From an uncultured Verrucomicrobiota bacterium (lineage in GTDB: Bacteria; Verrucomicrobiota; Verrucomicrobiia; Limisphaerales; UBA9464): a stretch of 34,519 nt of DNA. Position numbers and translations under genes: made by a program. The notes below the pieces were generated by a model. The model was given only the letters and a program-made list of their open reading frames with translations. It had not been told where the DNA came from and made no database searches. Of the stretch, positions 9,701-17,116 are shown in pieces; within the stretch, counting starts at the first letter, position 1, and every line of letters starts with the position of its first letter. The stretch is taken from NCBI GenBank assembly GCA_903910585.1, contig CAIWAH010000163.1, positions 1 to 34,519 of the forward strand. The letters are read 5' to 3'.

Positions 9701-12700
9701 CGACAAGGACGGCGCGGGCAGCACCGACATCGAGGTCCGCATCTACAAGCTGGAGAATGGCAGCGCCCGCGAGGTTTCCTCCGTGCTCCAGCAGTTGCTG
9801 CAATCGGTCTCGCGCAACCTGTTCCGCCCCAGCCGCGGTCAGGGCGACGGCGAAGGCGGTGGCGGGCGGCGAAATCTCCAGGCCAGCGTGTCCGTGGACG
9901 AGCGCTCGAACAGCCTGATCATTTCGGCCACCGAGGCGCATTTCAAAGTCGTCGAAAAGATCCTTCCCACGCTCGACAAGGCGCCGGAGCGTTCGGACCG
10001 CGACGTGCAGTTTGTATGGCTTCGCAAGGCCAAGGCGTTCGACGTCTCCGAAAAGCTCGAGACGCTGTTTCAGGACCGGCCCCGCGGCGACCGGCCGGTC
10101 ATCGAGCCCGACCTGACGAACAATTCCCTGACGGTCATCGCCAAGCGCGGCGACATTGCCCAGATCCAGGACCTGATCTCGCGCCTGGATGAGCAGGGCA
10201 AGGATTCCGCGATGCAGGTTCGCCTGCGTCCGCTGGACCGCGTCGCCGCCGACCAGATGGCGCAGATGCTCCAGAGCATTTACCCGCAGGTGTCCGGCAC
10301 CCCGTTGCGGATCACCGACAAGGTGACGCCGCCTCCGGCAGACAAGAAGCCCGACGGCGCCGCCAACACCAACGCTCCGGCTGCGGCTCCCGAAGTCGTC
10401 ATCGCCGTGGACAAGTCGGCCAACGCGCTGATCCTTTCCGGTCCCGCCCAGGAACTGGACGCCGTGGACCGGCTGGTCAGCGAACTGACGCTGAACTTCT
10501 ACGGCAACGAATCGGAGTTCCGTCTCTTCGCAATCAAGGATGCCGACCCAGTGGTGCTCGCCCGCACGCTCTCGGAGTTGCTCAAGCAGGACCCAGTGCA
10601 GGTGCAGCAGCCCGGCCAGCCGCCGCGCGTGGTCCAGCCGCAGTCCCGCATCACCGTGGTGCCCGAGCCTCGGACCCGCAGCGTGATCGTCCGGGCACGG
10701 CCCACGGACTTCGCGCTGATGGAGTCGCTGATCAAGCAGCTCGACACCGCTGGCCAGATGGCCCAGCTCGACTTCCGCATCGTGCCGCTGACGAACGCGC
10801 CGCCGGAAAAGCTGCTTCCCCTCGTGCAGCAGATGGTGGCCCAGCTCAACACCACCCGCCCGGGCGATCCCGTGACGGTTTCCGTGGACGCCCGGGGCCG
10901 GGGCATGGTGGTCATCGCCCGCGACACGATGGCGACGCAGGTGGAGAAGATCATCCAGTCGCTCGACAAGCCGGCCGCCAACGTGGAGGCGGAGGTCCGC
11001 ATTGTGCCGCTCAAGAAGGCCGCCGCCGCGCAGTTGGCCGCGGTGCTGCAGGGCATGCTCCGGCCGGGTGCCGGCGGCGACACCGTCGAAGCCCGCGAAC
11101 TCCAGGAACAGATCCGTCGTCTCAAGATTCGCAACGACAAGGGTGAGGCCGTGGAGCTGGACCTTACCAAGCCGATCAAGATCGCCACCGACCCTGCGGC
11201 CGGCGGTCCCGGTGGCAACCGGCTGGTGATCACCTCGACGCCCGACAATCTCAAGGCGCTGACCGCGGTGATCGAGCTGATGGACAACGTGCCCGTGCTC
11301 GACGGCGTGAAGATCCGCTTCGTCACCTTGGAACACGCCGACGCCGCCGCCGTATCGCAGGCGTTGAACCAGGTCTTCAGCCAGGGCCGAGCCCTCGCCG
11401 TCGGTCCCGGTGGTTCCCCGGGCCAGCCGGCCGAGCAGGGCAAGGCGCTCGTCCAGCCGCTGAACGTGGCCGTGGACACCCGCAGCAACACGCTGATTCT
11501 GAGCGGTCAGCCTGACAGCCTCGACCTGGCCCAGAAAATCATCGGCGACATGGACCGCGAGCTGTTCCGTTACGTCACCGACGTGCGGCTCTTCCGCCTG
11601 AAGCACGCGTCCGCAACCCGCCTGCTGCCCCTGCTGCAGTCGGTCTTCATGGAGGGGACTTCGGTCCCGGGCACCGAAGGGCTGTCCACGCAGATCACCC
11701 GGCTCCGCACGCTGAAGGACGGCGACAAATCGAAGATCAACCAGACGCCCAAGAGCCGCCCTGCCCTCACGGTGCAGGCGGATGAACAGTCGAACATTCT
11801 CATCGTCGCCGCCCGCAGCGACAACCTGCCGCTCATCGCCGATGTCATCGACCAGTTGGACATCCCCGCGGCCTCGGGCCTCGAAATGGTCCGCGTCTAT
11901 CCGCTGGAACACGCCGAACCCGCCGCGGTCCAGCGCGTGCTCGCCGAACTCTTCACCGGCCCGCGCGCCACCTCCCTCCGCGCCGAGGACCGCCCGGTCA
12001 TCACGGTGGACGCCCGCACCGGCTCGCTGATCGTCGCCGGCAGCAACAAGTCGTTCGCCGTCATCGAGGGTCTCCTGAAGAGCCTCGACCAAAAGCTGCC
12101 GTTCGACCTCCGGGACATCGCGCTGATCCCCCTCGAACATGCCGATGCCAACGTCGTGGCGCCGACGATCCAGCGCCTGATGGATGCCCGCATGACCCAA
12201 CGGGCCACGCTGAACCAGGGACAGGCCGACGCCCTCAAGGTCATCATCATGGCGGACCAGCGGAGCAACGCCCTGCTGGTGGGCGGGGCGAAGGAGGGCT
12301 TTGAACTCGTCCAGAATCTCGCCAAGCAGCTCGACCAGGCGGCCCCGGCCCTGAGCGGCCGCATCCGGCTGATCCCGATGCAGTTTGCCGACGCCCGGGT
12401 GGTCGCCGGCACGATGAGTTCCCTGTTCGAGCAGCGTTACGCCGCCATCCGCACCGCAGACGCGCAGCGGACCAAGCCCATCATCCTTGCGGATACCAGG
12501 AGCAATTCCCTGCTGGTCGCCGCCAGTCAGGAGGACAACCGGACGCTCGACGACCTGCTCAAACGCCTCGACGCCAAGCAGGACAATCCGGCACTCACGC
12601 TCACGGTAATCCCGCTCAAGGTGAACGACTCCGCGCGCGTCGCGACGATGCTCGAAAGCATCTTCGCCGCCCGCCGGCAGGCCCAGACGTTGCCCGGATC

Positions 12701-15587
12701 CACGCCACTGCCCAGCGACCAGATCAAGATCGAGACCGACCCGTTGAACAACGCGCTCATCGTCTCCGCCAGCCGGGAAAACCTGGAAGTGATCCAGAGC
12801 CTCCTGCCCAAGCTCGACAGCGAACCCACGATCGCTGGCGGGGTGTTCGAGACCTTCACGCTCCAGTTCGCCGATGCCGCCCGGGTTTCCACCATCCTCC
12901 GTTCGCTCGTGGACCAGGGCCTTTACCGCCCGGGTCGCCCGGCCAACGCCCCGGCCCGCGGCGGCGCCAATTCCCGCGACGTGCTCTCCGTGAGTGTGGA
13001 CGCCCGCAGCAACACGCTGATCGTAAGCGCCAGCCCGGAAAACCTCAGCATCGTCCGCGAGGTGGTAAAACGCCTCGACACCAAGGACGCCGCCGGCAAC
13101 GCCGACGTGAAGCTCTACGCGCTCAAGAATGCCCGCGCCACCACGCTGGCCGCCACCCTGACCCAGTTCTTCCAGGCCAAGCGCGCCGCCGACAGCATCG
13201 CGGTCAACGCCAACGAGCGGATCATCCCGGCCACCGTCCTACCCGACGAACGCATCAACTCCATTCTGGTCACCGGCCCGAAGGAGGCCTTCGACCTCGT
13301 GGAACGGATGCTGCCGCAGCTCGACGGCGACAGCGCCTTTGCCCGGCTGAACTTCCGCGTGTTCCCGCTGAAGAAGGCGACCGCGCTCAAGCTGCAGGCG
13401 ACCCTGCAGCCCATCTTCGCCAACCGCCCGCCCAAGGTCCGCGGCGAGCCGAACGATCCGATCACCATCATCGCCGACCAGTGGGTCAACGCCCTGCTTG
13501 TCGGCGCCGCCGCTGATGACCTCAGCACCGTGGCCTCGCTCGTCGAGAAGCTCGACAGCGATCCCACCGAGACCGGGCTGGCGATTCACGTGTTCCCGCT
13601 CCAGAAGGCCGACGTGCGCAAGGTGGTGACCACCGTGCAGGCGCTCTTCCGCGAGAACCTGCCCAACCAGGTGCTGCCCATCACGGTCAGCGCCGACGAC
13701 CGCATCAACGCGCTCGTCGTTTCCTGCGGTGAGACCGACGCCAAACGCATCGGCGAGCTGGTCCAGAAGCTCGACACCGACCAGGTGGCGAAGGTGAGCG
13801 AGATCCGCGTGTTCCCGCTGCAGCACGCCCGCGCGGAATCGCTCTCCACCATCCTCAACGCCTCGTTGAACACCAAGCCGGTGCCGCTGAACGACGCCAA
13901 TCCCAACGCCCAGTCGGTGCTCCAGTTCATCACCCGCTCGGACGACGGCCGGGAACTGATCTCGGCCGCCCTCAAGGAAGGCGTTCTCATCACGCCCGAC
14001 CCGCGGATGAACTCCCTGATCGTGTCCGGCCCGGTGGATTACATGGGCCTGATCGAGCAGATCATCGAACGCCTGGACGCCAGTTCGCCGCAAATGGCGA
14101 AGATCAAGGTCTTCTCCCTGAACAACGCGGACGCGCGCCAGATGGCCGACGTGCTGACGCAGATGTTCCGGATGACCCCCACCGCCGCCGGGGGGAACGC
14201 GCGGTCGGTGCAATACACGCTCGTCGGCAACAGCAACCCCGGGACCGCCGATGAGGAAGCGCTCGCCTCCGTCACGCTGGGCACGGCGGAACAGGTCGCC
14301 CTCACGGTCACCGTGGACCCGCGGACCAACAGCCTGATTGTCGGCGGCACCGACCACTACGTCGGCCTGGTGTCCGAACTGATCAACACCCTCGACTCCA
14401 GCGTGGCCCACGAGCGCAATTCGGAGGTCATCCGCCTCAAGAATTCGCAGGCGCCGGAGATCGCCACGGCGATCCGGCAGTTCCTCGACCAGGAACGCCA
14501 GAAGCTGATCCAAACGCTAGGTGTGGACGCCGCCTCCGCAACGGTGCGCCTCATGGATCAGGAGATCGCCGTGGTCGCCGAGCAGACGAGCAACACGCTG
14601 CTGCTCTCCGCCAACCACCGCTATTTCCAGCAGATCCGCTCGATGATCGAGGAGCTCGACGCCGCCCAACCCCAGGTGCTCATCCAGGTGCTGCTGGCGG
14701 AGGTGACCCTGGACAACGCCATGGACCTCGGCATGGAGTGGAGTCACAACGGCAGCAAGGGCGATGTCAGCTACGGCATCGGCACCGACTTCGGCGTGGC
14801 CGATTCGCTGAAGAACTTCGGCGGCTTCTCCAGCGCGGTCACCGGCAGCGACTTCAATTTCCTGCTCCGCGCCCTGAAGCAGCAGGGCCGCCTCGAAGTG
14901 CTCAGCCGCCCGCAGATCGTCACCTCCGACAACAAGCCGGCCACGATCAACATCGGCCAGAAGGTGCCGCTGGTGGACCAGAGCCGGCTGGATGCGCAGA
15001 ACAACCTCACGACCTCGTTCCGTTACGAGGACGTCGGCGTGAACCTCACGGTCACCCCGAAGATCAGCTCCGATGGCTTTGTGAAGATGGAGATCGGCAC
15101 GACCAACAGCGCCATCAGCAGCTCGACGGTCGAGGTGAACAAGAGCTCGTCCGTCCCGATCATCAACCAGCGCAAGGCGAACACCACGGTCAGCGCCCAG
15201 AGCGGCCAGACGATCATCATCGGCGGTCTGATCGGCACGACCGACGACAAGCGGGTGAAGAAGATGCCCGTCCTCGGCGAGATCCCCTACCTCGGGGCCC
15301 TGTTCCGCACCAGCACGACCAAGCGCGAACGCAAGGAATTGCTGATCATGCTCACCCCGATCGTGATGGAGAACTCCCAGATCAAGGTGCAGCTGAGCAA
15401 TCCCGACGACGTGATGCGGCGCGAACTGAACGACGCCAACTTCCGCCCGCTGATGAAGCAGGGCGAAATGCAGCAGCGCCTGCTGGATCCGCTGTATCAG
15501 ACCAACCGCCCGCATTGGCGCGAGGGCGTGGTCCCCAACCAACCGGGCAATGGCAACGGCGCCCGCAACGGTTCCGGTTCCCTGTGA
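3705..15587 (+). CDS. Giant multi-module secretin (GspD-like), 3960 aa
   Basis: This is an outer-membrane secretin about five to six times the usual length (GspD is typically 650-750 residues). The start could be 3705 or the ATG at 3726. The latter begins MKSHRTACLGALLAAGFTALA, a clean Sec signal peptide with cleavage before QDA, and I slightly favour it. An N0/STN-like domain follows (about residues 56-132), then about 43 KH-like secretin N modules (about 153-3652). The C-terminal barrel begins at about 3653 (QVLIQVLLAEVTLDNAMDLG). It carries the diagnostic features LEVLSRPQIVTSDNKPA, the VPLVDQ segment, SGQTIIIGGLI, and the signature MPVLGEIPYLGALFR followed by RKELLIMLTPIVM (to about 3887). 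A 70-residue tail rich in Q, N and G ends the protein. The frame is intact throughout 11.9 kb and codon use matches its neighbours. Its place after GspK/L/M-like genes says it is the outer-membrane channel of that system. Function as an exit pore is inferred from the barrel; the role of the extra modules is unknown. Confidence 0.93.
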   Translation: MPPVSLSMKSHRTACLGALLAAGFTALAQDAATGNPPAAKPDVVVSSPAAPAPARNIRFQFDGIPYSDVVERFAQMAGKPLLSDTNVVGTLTYDDPNAYSYTEALDTLNLMLSMKGVMLLEDGNNLRLVPFKQLPAMPLRIMRGTDNLGDVRPNEVVTVVLDAKNLDSKEVTESILPMLSNAGSVAPLGRGRGLVVTDRLANIQRVRSLLATIGTEQEANRQMKTYTLLNASGAIVSDLLNRTFGLATAPKRTSYNPNTKAMEVLPPDPNDYITSVYDEASRTLVLFGPTERIELAEELINKFEQKGGSGDVRIYQPQTIKADELANMIRQAIPGVAGPNESGSAAATKARLIADTAQNRLIVAAPLPGQAEQIEQLVTRVDKGIIGASAGSGENGLIPNRTAAISLTKIFRPRATDATNVTTILKQALTRKDKGGQPTTTASVTFDPGSQSVVVTGSPGDLQTAADIVAQLETGTTQPTQLQTRFIEVGSPEEARRLQPLVEQLYRNQTADGSATTVAHAKILADTESGRLIVTANQDHLQRIEQLVTQLRADKPQTQTRRLKVVTLKHTRTDTVLPQIQSLVSERMADRRFTTIPKPSIVADGSNNRLLVTATDEQLKEIDAVVGIVDIQPVQAERELGVVQLSAKPAAEIIPLVTQLLGQLSTQGTPAPTLMADPTGKQLIVLAVAKDQERIRTLVRQFDVTPASAAPRQFRGVDLFSRNATEFTPLVQQLYQEQLRGQPEPLGGPATLIAETKNNRIMVSGGEKEIARVEAIIRQLDPSEKKAAKEETRVIRLKTASAGELAGLVDKSLNAQTQTVKVLLDARSNSLVVTGEHEAVEAAAKMIEQLDSRPDSGPRELRVFELKSADATSLSGTVTTLFTELMRDQRGADYVTSTKIVPDTVANRLIVTGVGTEIEQVASIINRLDNSPQQAPGARVFKLNQAEASVLAPIVTTAMTRFDQRGQPIRRVSITADEKSNSLIVSGTRTDLQDAESVIEKLDGGNGGDSVSREKQLRIFEVKGDADAIAALVQKVFAAQNPNRNLAGILSITPEPSSKRLLVLANPTVLSQVETMVNALDAKPEQGVRELHAIELKNATAADLLPKVQQIYTEQSQGKTIKPATIYPDATGNRLLIQGTADQAEAIKQIAGTLESAPRPTREAKIFDLGKLAEAQRLLPLIQQLYRDQLTSNPQLGAADAQIVSDGKTGRLLVSARADQLPAIEGIVTRLQATASGTNSSRETRTVEVGSATDVQRLQPLVQQLYQDQWKDKLDTDPADAQIVADPRTGRLIITGKPDHLKQIEAIIQQLGPNKARVENRQTRILDLSTASAVELASTVRTLYLEEAKGRLGNQSPDTLITPDAGGNRLILVGDTNELVAVEGIVRQLDKVGAQSSSARVFKIKSADPEKVAEILTSSLVRYDAYGRPQKRATVSVDSKTRTLIVTADPKELQGVSVIIEQLDQSLGAQPERKTKVVTLKQGRAAILSPKVRQLYNDRIKSMPELATSDILILEEPESNQLIVAGNEAQLQVVSQLVDELQSAQVARSARETKLIPIGTADELARLQPLVQQLYTDRLKGRDASDPADAQIISDAKNARFIVTGRTNHITEIEEIITQLRGNAADLVPRDTKIFDLTSANAVELATTVRTLYTEQAKNRPGSPAADTLITPDVNGNRLIVTGSTNELAVVEELVQKLDKVGAQSASTRVFKLKSADPDKIVEILGTALVRYDAYGRAQKRVTVVTDPKTRTIIATGDPKELQSASVIIEQLDSSLGTTGNRSMRVLPLKDRRASEITAKIRQVYQDQARNNPEFGTAEPLILDDALSNQLIVAGNEKQLAALEEITTMLQAGSTTGGRQSKVIPLQRSSASNLATMISQLYGRRTQNGDPAEWVLASSGGNERTLVVEARPAVLERIEQMVKEVDGSGPEGENVIQTVHLNKGRAEDLAEAVNRVVASRGDSNPARRVSITPVAGANSLLLNGPTNAVQQVIEVIRDLDKDGAGSTDIEVRIYKLENGSAREVSSVLQQLLQSVSRNLFRPSRGQGDGEGGGGRRNLQASVSVDERSNSLIISATEAHFKVVEKILPTLDKAPERSDRDVQFVWLRKAKAFDVSEKLETLFQDRPRGDRPVIEPDLTNNSLTVIAKRGDIAQIQDLISRLDEQGKDSAMQVRLRPLDRVAADQMAQMLQSIYPQVSGTPLRITDKVTPPPADKKPDGAANTNAPAAAPEVVIAVDKSANALILSGPAQELDAVDRLVSELTLNFYGNESEFRLFAIKDADPVVLARTLSELLKQDPVQVQQPGQPPRVVQPQSRITVVPEPRTRSVIVRARPTDFALMESLIKQLDTAGQMAQLDFRIVPLTNAPPEKLLPLVQQMVAQLNTTRPGDPVTVSVDARGRGMVVIARDTMATQVEKIIQSLDKPAANVEAEVRIVPLKKAAAAQLAAVLQGMLRPGAGGDTVEARELQEQIRRLKIRNDKGEAVELDLTKPIKIATDPAAGGPGGNRLVITSTPDNLKALTAVIELMDNVPVLDGVKIRFVTLEHADAAAVSQALNQVFSQGRALAVGPGGSPGQPAEQGKALVQPLNVAVDTRSNTLILSGQPDSLDLAQKIIGDMDRELFRYVTDVRLFRLKHASATRLLPLLQSVFMEGTSVPGTEGLSTQITRLRTLKDGDKSKINQTPKSRPALTVQADEQSNILIVAARSDNLPLIADVIDQLDIPAASGLEMVRVYPLEHAEPAAVQRVLAELFTGPRATSLRAEDRPVITVDARTGSLIVAGSNKSFAVIEGLLKSLDQKLPFDLRDIALIPLEHADANVVAPTIQRLMDARMTQRATLNQGQADALKVIIMADQRSNALLVGGAKEGFELVQNLAKQLDQAAPALSGRIRLIPMQFADARVVAGTMSSLFEQRYAAIRTADAQRTKPIILADTRSNSLLVAASQEDNRTLDDLLKRLDAKQDNPALTLTVIPLKVNDSARVATMLESIFAARRQAQTLPGSTPLPSDQIKIETDPLNNALIVSASRENLEVIQSLLPKLDSEPTIAGGVFETFTLQFADAARVSTILRSLVDQGLYRPGRPANAPARGGANSRDVLSVSVDARSNTLIVSASPENLSIVREVVKRLDTKDAAGNADVKLYALKNARATTLAATLTQFFQAKRAADSIAVNANERIIPATVLPDERINSILVTGPKEAFDLVERMLPQLDGDSAFARLNFRVFPLKKATALKLQATLQPIFANRPPKVRGEPNDPITIIADQWVNALLVGAAADDLSTVASLVEKLDSDPTETGLAIHVFPLQKADVRKVVTTVQALFRENLPNQVLPITVSADDRINALVVSCGETDAKRIGELVQKLDTDQVAKVSEIRVFPLQHARAESLSTILNASLNTKPVPLNDANPNAQSVLQFITRSDDGRELISAALKEGVLITPDPRMNSLIVSGPVDYMGLIEQIIERLDASSPQMAKIKVFSLNNADARQMADVLTQMFRMTPTAAGGNARSVQYTLVGNSNPGTADEEALASVTLGTAEQVALTVTVDPRTNSLIVGGTDHYVGLVSELINTLDSSVAHERNSEVIRLKNSQAPEIATAIRQFLDQERQKLIQTLGVDAASATVRLMDQEIAVVAEQTSNTLLLSANHRYFQQIRSMIEELDAAQPQVLIQVLLAEVTLDNAMDLGMEWSHNGSKGDVSYGIGTDFGVADSLKNFGGFSSAVTGSDFNFLLRALKQQGRLEVLSRPQIVTSDNKPATINIGQKVPLVDQSRLDAQNNLTTSFRYEDVGVNLTVTPKISSDGFVKMEIGTTNSAISSSTVEVNKSSSVPIINQRKANTTVSAQSGQTIIIGGLIGTTDDKRVKKMPVLGEIPYLGALFRTSTTKRERKELLIMLTPIVMENSQIKVQLSNPDDVMRRELNDANFRPLMKQGEMQQRLLDPLYQTNRPHWREGVVPNQPGNGNGARNGSGSL
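7428..8354 (+). repeat. Four-module super-repeat, copy 1 (modules 15-18)
   Basis: This 927-base block, residues 1242-1550 of the secretin, is followed directly by a homologous copy. The order of module types is the same in both: a QRLQPLVQQLY type, then an ELASTVRTLY type ending LDKVGAQS, then a LVRYDAYGR type, then a KVRQLY type with SNQLIVAGNE. The third module of each copy matches at about 51 of 70 positions by eye. Confidence 0.85.
8355..9278 (+). repeat. Four-module super-repeat, copy 2 (modules 19-22)
   Basis: This 924-base block, residues 1551-1858, is in frame and directly adjacent to copy 1. Shared landmarks are LDKVGAQS, RVFKxKSADP, LVRYDAYGR, ASVIIEQLD/VSVIIEQLD and SNQLIVAGNE at the same offsets. 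A one-codon length difference separates the copies. This is a tandem duplication that has since diverged. Confidence 0.85.
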
Positions 15588-16078
15588 ACGGCCCGTCCAA
15601 CCGGCCCGGGGGCCTGGCCTTCGCCCTCGCGCTGCTCATCGCCGGCGGCTGTGCGACCGGCGCCGGACACCGCGGGGAAGCCCTCGCGGAACTTCACCTG
15701 TTCGGCCTGCCAGTGGCCCTGAACCTCGACGGTAAACCGGGTCCGGATGGCATCGGCGTGCGGGTTTACGCCAGCGCCGCCGGTTTGGCGAAGGGGGTGC
15801 CGATTTCCCGCGGCACGCTCGAAGTGCTGATGTTCGACGGGGTGATTCCCGAGTCAGAAGTGCGGTCCAAGCCGCCGCGGCATTCCTGGACCCTGCCGGC
15901 CGCCGCCCTGAAACCGTTCGCCAGCGACACCTCGATCGGGACCGGTTACCAGCTGGCACTCCGATGGGATCAGGACGCCCCGCGGACCTCGGTCGTCACC
16001 GTCATGGCCCGCTATCATTCGCCGGACGGTGCGGACCTCCAGTCGGCGGCCAACACGGTTTCCGTGGCCCTGAAATGA
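15584..16078 (+). CDS. Small lipoprotein coupled to the giant secretin; candidate pilotin-like partner
   Basis: The product is 164 residues, starting at GTG 15584, which overlaps the secretin stop as GTGA. The frame is also open much further upstream, but that part is a shadow of the secretin. The N-terminus MNGPSNRPGG is followed by a hydrophobic stretch, LAFALALLIAGG, and a lipobox cysteine (IAGGC, then ATG), so it is probably a lipid-anchored envelope protein. The mature part has beta-strand-like segments (ELHLFGLPVALNLDG, GIGVRVYASA, GTLEVLMFDGVIP, YQLALRW, SVVTVMARYHSPDG), which suggests a compact beta-sandwich. I recognise no named family. Secretins usually need a small lipoprotein pilotin for outer-membrane targeting, and this gene is co-translated with the secretin. 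The pilotin role is inference from context and not from sequence similarity. Confidence 0.78.
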   Translation: MNGPSNRPGGLAFALALLIAGGCATGAGHRGEALAELHLFGLPVALNLDGKPGPDGIGVRVYASAAGLAKGVPISRGTLEVLMFDGVIPESEVRSKPPRHSWTLPAAALKPFASDTSIGTGYQLALRWDQDAPRTSVVTVMARYHSPDGADLQSAANTVSVALK

Positions 16079-16081
16079 ATC

Positions 16082-16115
16082 CGCCCCGGTTCCTGCGCGG
16101 TGGCAGGACGGGGCG
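16082..16115. terminator. Strong hairpin between convergent genes, possible terminator
   Basis: The outer arms CGCCCCG (16082-16088) and CGGGGCG (16109-16115) pair fully. After a two-base bulge the inner arms TCCTGC and GCAGGA also pair, around a six-base loop. No T-run follows on either strand, so it is a candidate bidirectional stop between the lipoprotein gene and the converging exported-protein gene, and not a classical intrinsic terminator. Confidence 0.5.
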
Positions 16116-16141
16116 AAGGGTTCCGTGGTTCGCGGGGCAGA

Positions 16142-16744
16142 TCAGAGCTCCAGCTCGGTCACCGAGAACGACGCCTGATACTTTCCGAGCAGCTTCACGG
16201 TAAGCTTGCCGGAGTCGCCCTCGCGTTCCGCCTCCAGGTCCAGCGGCGTGGACTGCTTGGACTCAATCGCCTTCAGCGCGGTGGTCACAATGGGCTCCTT
16301 GCCGTTGCCGAAAACGACCAGTTCGAGCGAGCCGGATTTGGCCCGGCGCACGCCCAGTGCGCACTGCGGAGCGGACACTTCCGAGCCGTCCGCCTGAACC
16401 CGGGCGATCCGGAGGGAATCCGACGACACCGCGGTGCCTTCGCACATCGGCGTCAGCCGGAGCAGCCACAGTTGGCCAACGGGCACGATGGTCTCGCCGG
16501 CCTTGACCAATGACTCCGCGGTGAGGTTTTTCTGAGGCAGCACCATGCCGCCGTAGGGCTCCTCCTTGACGGCGACGGGACATTCGAGGTCCACGTCCGT
16601 GGGCAAGGGCGTGCCCTTCAACTGGGCGACGTCGGAGCCCACGGCCTTAGCGTAAGGCAGGGCTTCGTCCCGGGAGAGTTTCTCCTGTGCGAGGGCGACG
16701 GTGAGGGTGGCCAGCAGGGCCAGTGCGCTGATGATGTTTTTCAT
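16142..16744 (-). CDS. Exported protein of unknown function, 200 aa
   Basis: The N-terminus MKNIISALALLATLTVALA followed by QEK is a typical Sec signal peptide, so the product probably works in the periplasm. The mature part (about 180 residues) is acidic to neutral, with short beta-strand-like segments (GGMVLPQKNL, GQLWLLRLTPMCEG, GSLELVVFGNG, GKLTVKLLGKYQASFSVTELEL). Two cysteines (ECPV and MCEG) plus one in APQCALG could form a disulfide. I do not recognise the family. It is transcribed alone, convergent with the secretin operon and divergent from the DUF2007 gene; the 141-base divergent gap shows no convincing sigma-70 boxes. A GGAG lies 13 bases before the ATG, rather far for a ribosome-binding site. 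Confidence 0.72.
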   Translation of the reverse strand: MKNIISALALLATLTVALAQEKLSRDEALPYAKAVGSDVAQLKGTPLPTDVDLECPVAVKEEPYGGMVLPQKNLTAESLVKAGETIVPVGQLWLLRLTPMCEGTAVSSDSLRIARVQADGSEVSAPQCALGVRRAKSGSLELVVFGNGKEPIVTTALKAIESKQSTPLDLEAEREGDSGKLTVKLLGKYQASFSVTELEL

Positions 16745-16885
16745 GTTGCTGAAGTTTCTCCACCACGAAGGCGGACACTGACACTAACGCCGCAGCTCCG
16801 TGGCCGGTTACAGGCCCGACCATCTTCGCGGTTCTCCCAACAATCCGGGCGTTGCACGCGGCGTCGGAAAGCCGAGAGTGCCGCC

Positions 16886-17116
16886 ATGAACTTCGTCACT
16901 GTCGGAAAGTTCTTCAACGTGGCCCAGGCCGAGCTGATCGCCGGCCGCATGGAAGCCGCGGGATTCACTGTGCTCCGTCATGGCCTGGAATCCGCCCTCG
17001 GCTGCGACGGCGGTCCTCTGGCCGTGGGCGGCATCCGCCTCCAGGTGCCCGAAGACCAGGCGGCGACGGCCAAGGAACTTGTCCGCGATCTCGAGAACTC
17101 CCCGAGCGAAGCATGA
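16886..17116 (+). CDS. DUF2007-type small protein
   Basis: The product is 76 residues and begins MNFVTVGKFFNVAQAELIAG. The pattern of a short strand, a helix that scans AEL.AGRMEAAGF, a second strand, then GGIRLQVPEDQAATAKELV is that of the DUF2007 'putative signal transducing protein' family, which has a ferredoxin-like fold and no settled role. The product is cytosolic, with no signal or membrane segment. Its TGA overlaps the ATG of the FAD oxidase (ATGA), so the two are co-translated. Family members often stand beside unrelated metabolic genes, so the pairing need not mean a shared pathway. Confidence 0.75.
   Translation: MNFVTVGKFFNVAQAELIAGRMEAAGFTVLRHGLESALGCDGGPLAVGGIRLQVPEDQAATAKELVRDLENSPSEA

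Larger units (their letters stand above)
4161..14660 (+). repeat. Array of about 43 secretin N-type (KH-like) modules
   Basis: This is an in-gene array counted by eye from the recurring ends of each unit. A unit opens with a beta strand such as RVFxLKxADA, continues through a helix (often LxPLVQQLY), returns with D.R.NSLIV.G, and closes with a helix ending in a hydrophobic residue and LD. The mean length is about 81 residues (3500 residues over 43 units). The units are strongly diverged in DNA and protein except for the block at 7428-9278. Insertions of 25-45 residues occur in several units of the second half (near 10312-10398, 11064-11170, 11646-11765, 13870-14000 and 14170-14300). The exact count could shift by one or two depending on how the first N1-like unit is treated. 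Confidence 0.85.

Noticed and set aside
8169..12200. Open frame of about 1340 codons on the minus strand, also opposite the secretin
   Set aside because: Same reasoning: it mirrors the codon pattern of the modules and shows no start signal or recognisable domain.
4161..14660. Possibility that the module array is an assembly artefact or a set of fused gene copies
   Set aside because: The modules are strongly diverged from each other, the frame is intact across 11.9 kb, and there is one signal peptide and one barrel. A collapsed or misjoined assembly would give near-identical repeats or frame breaks.
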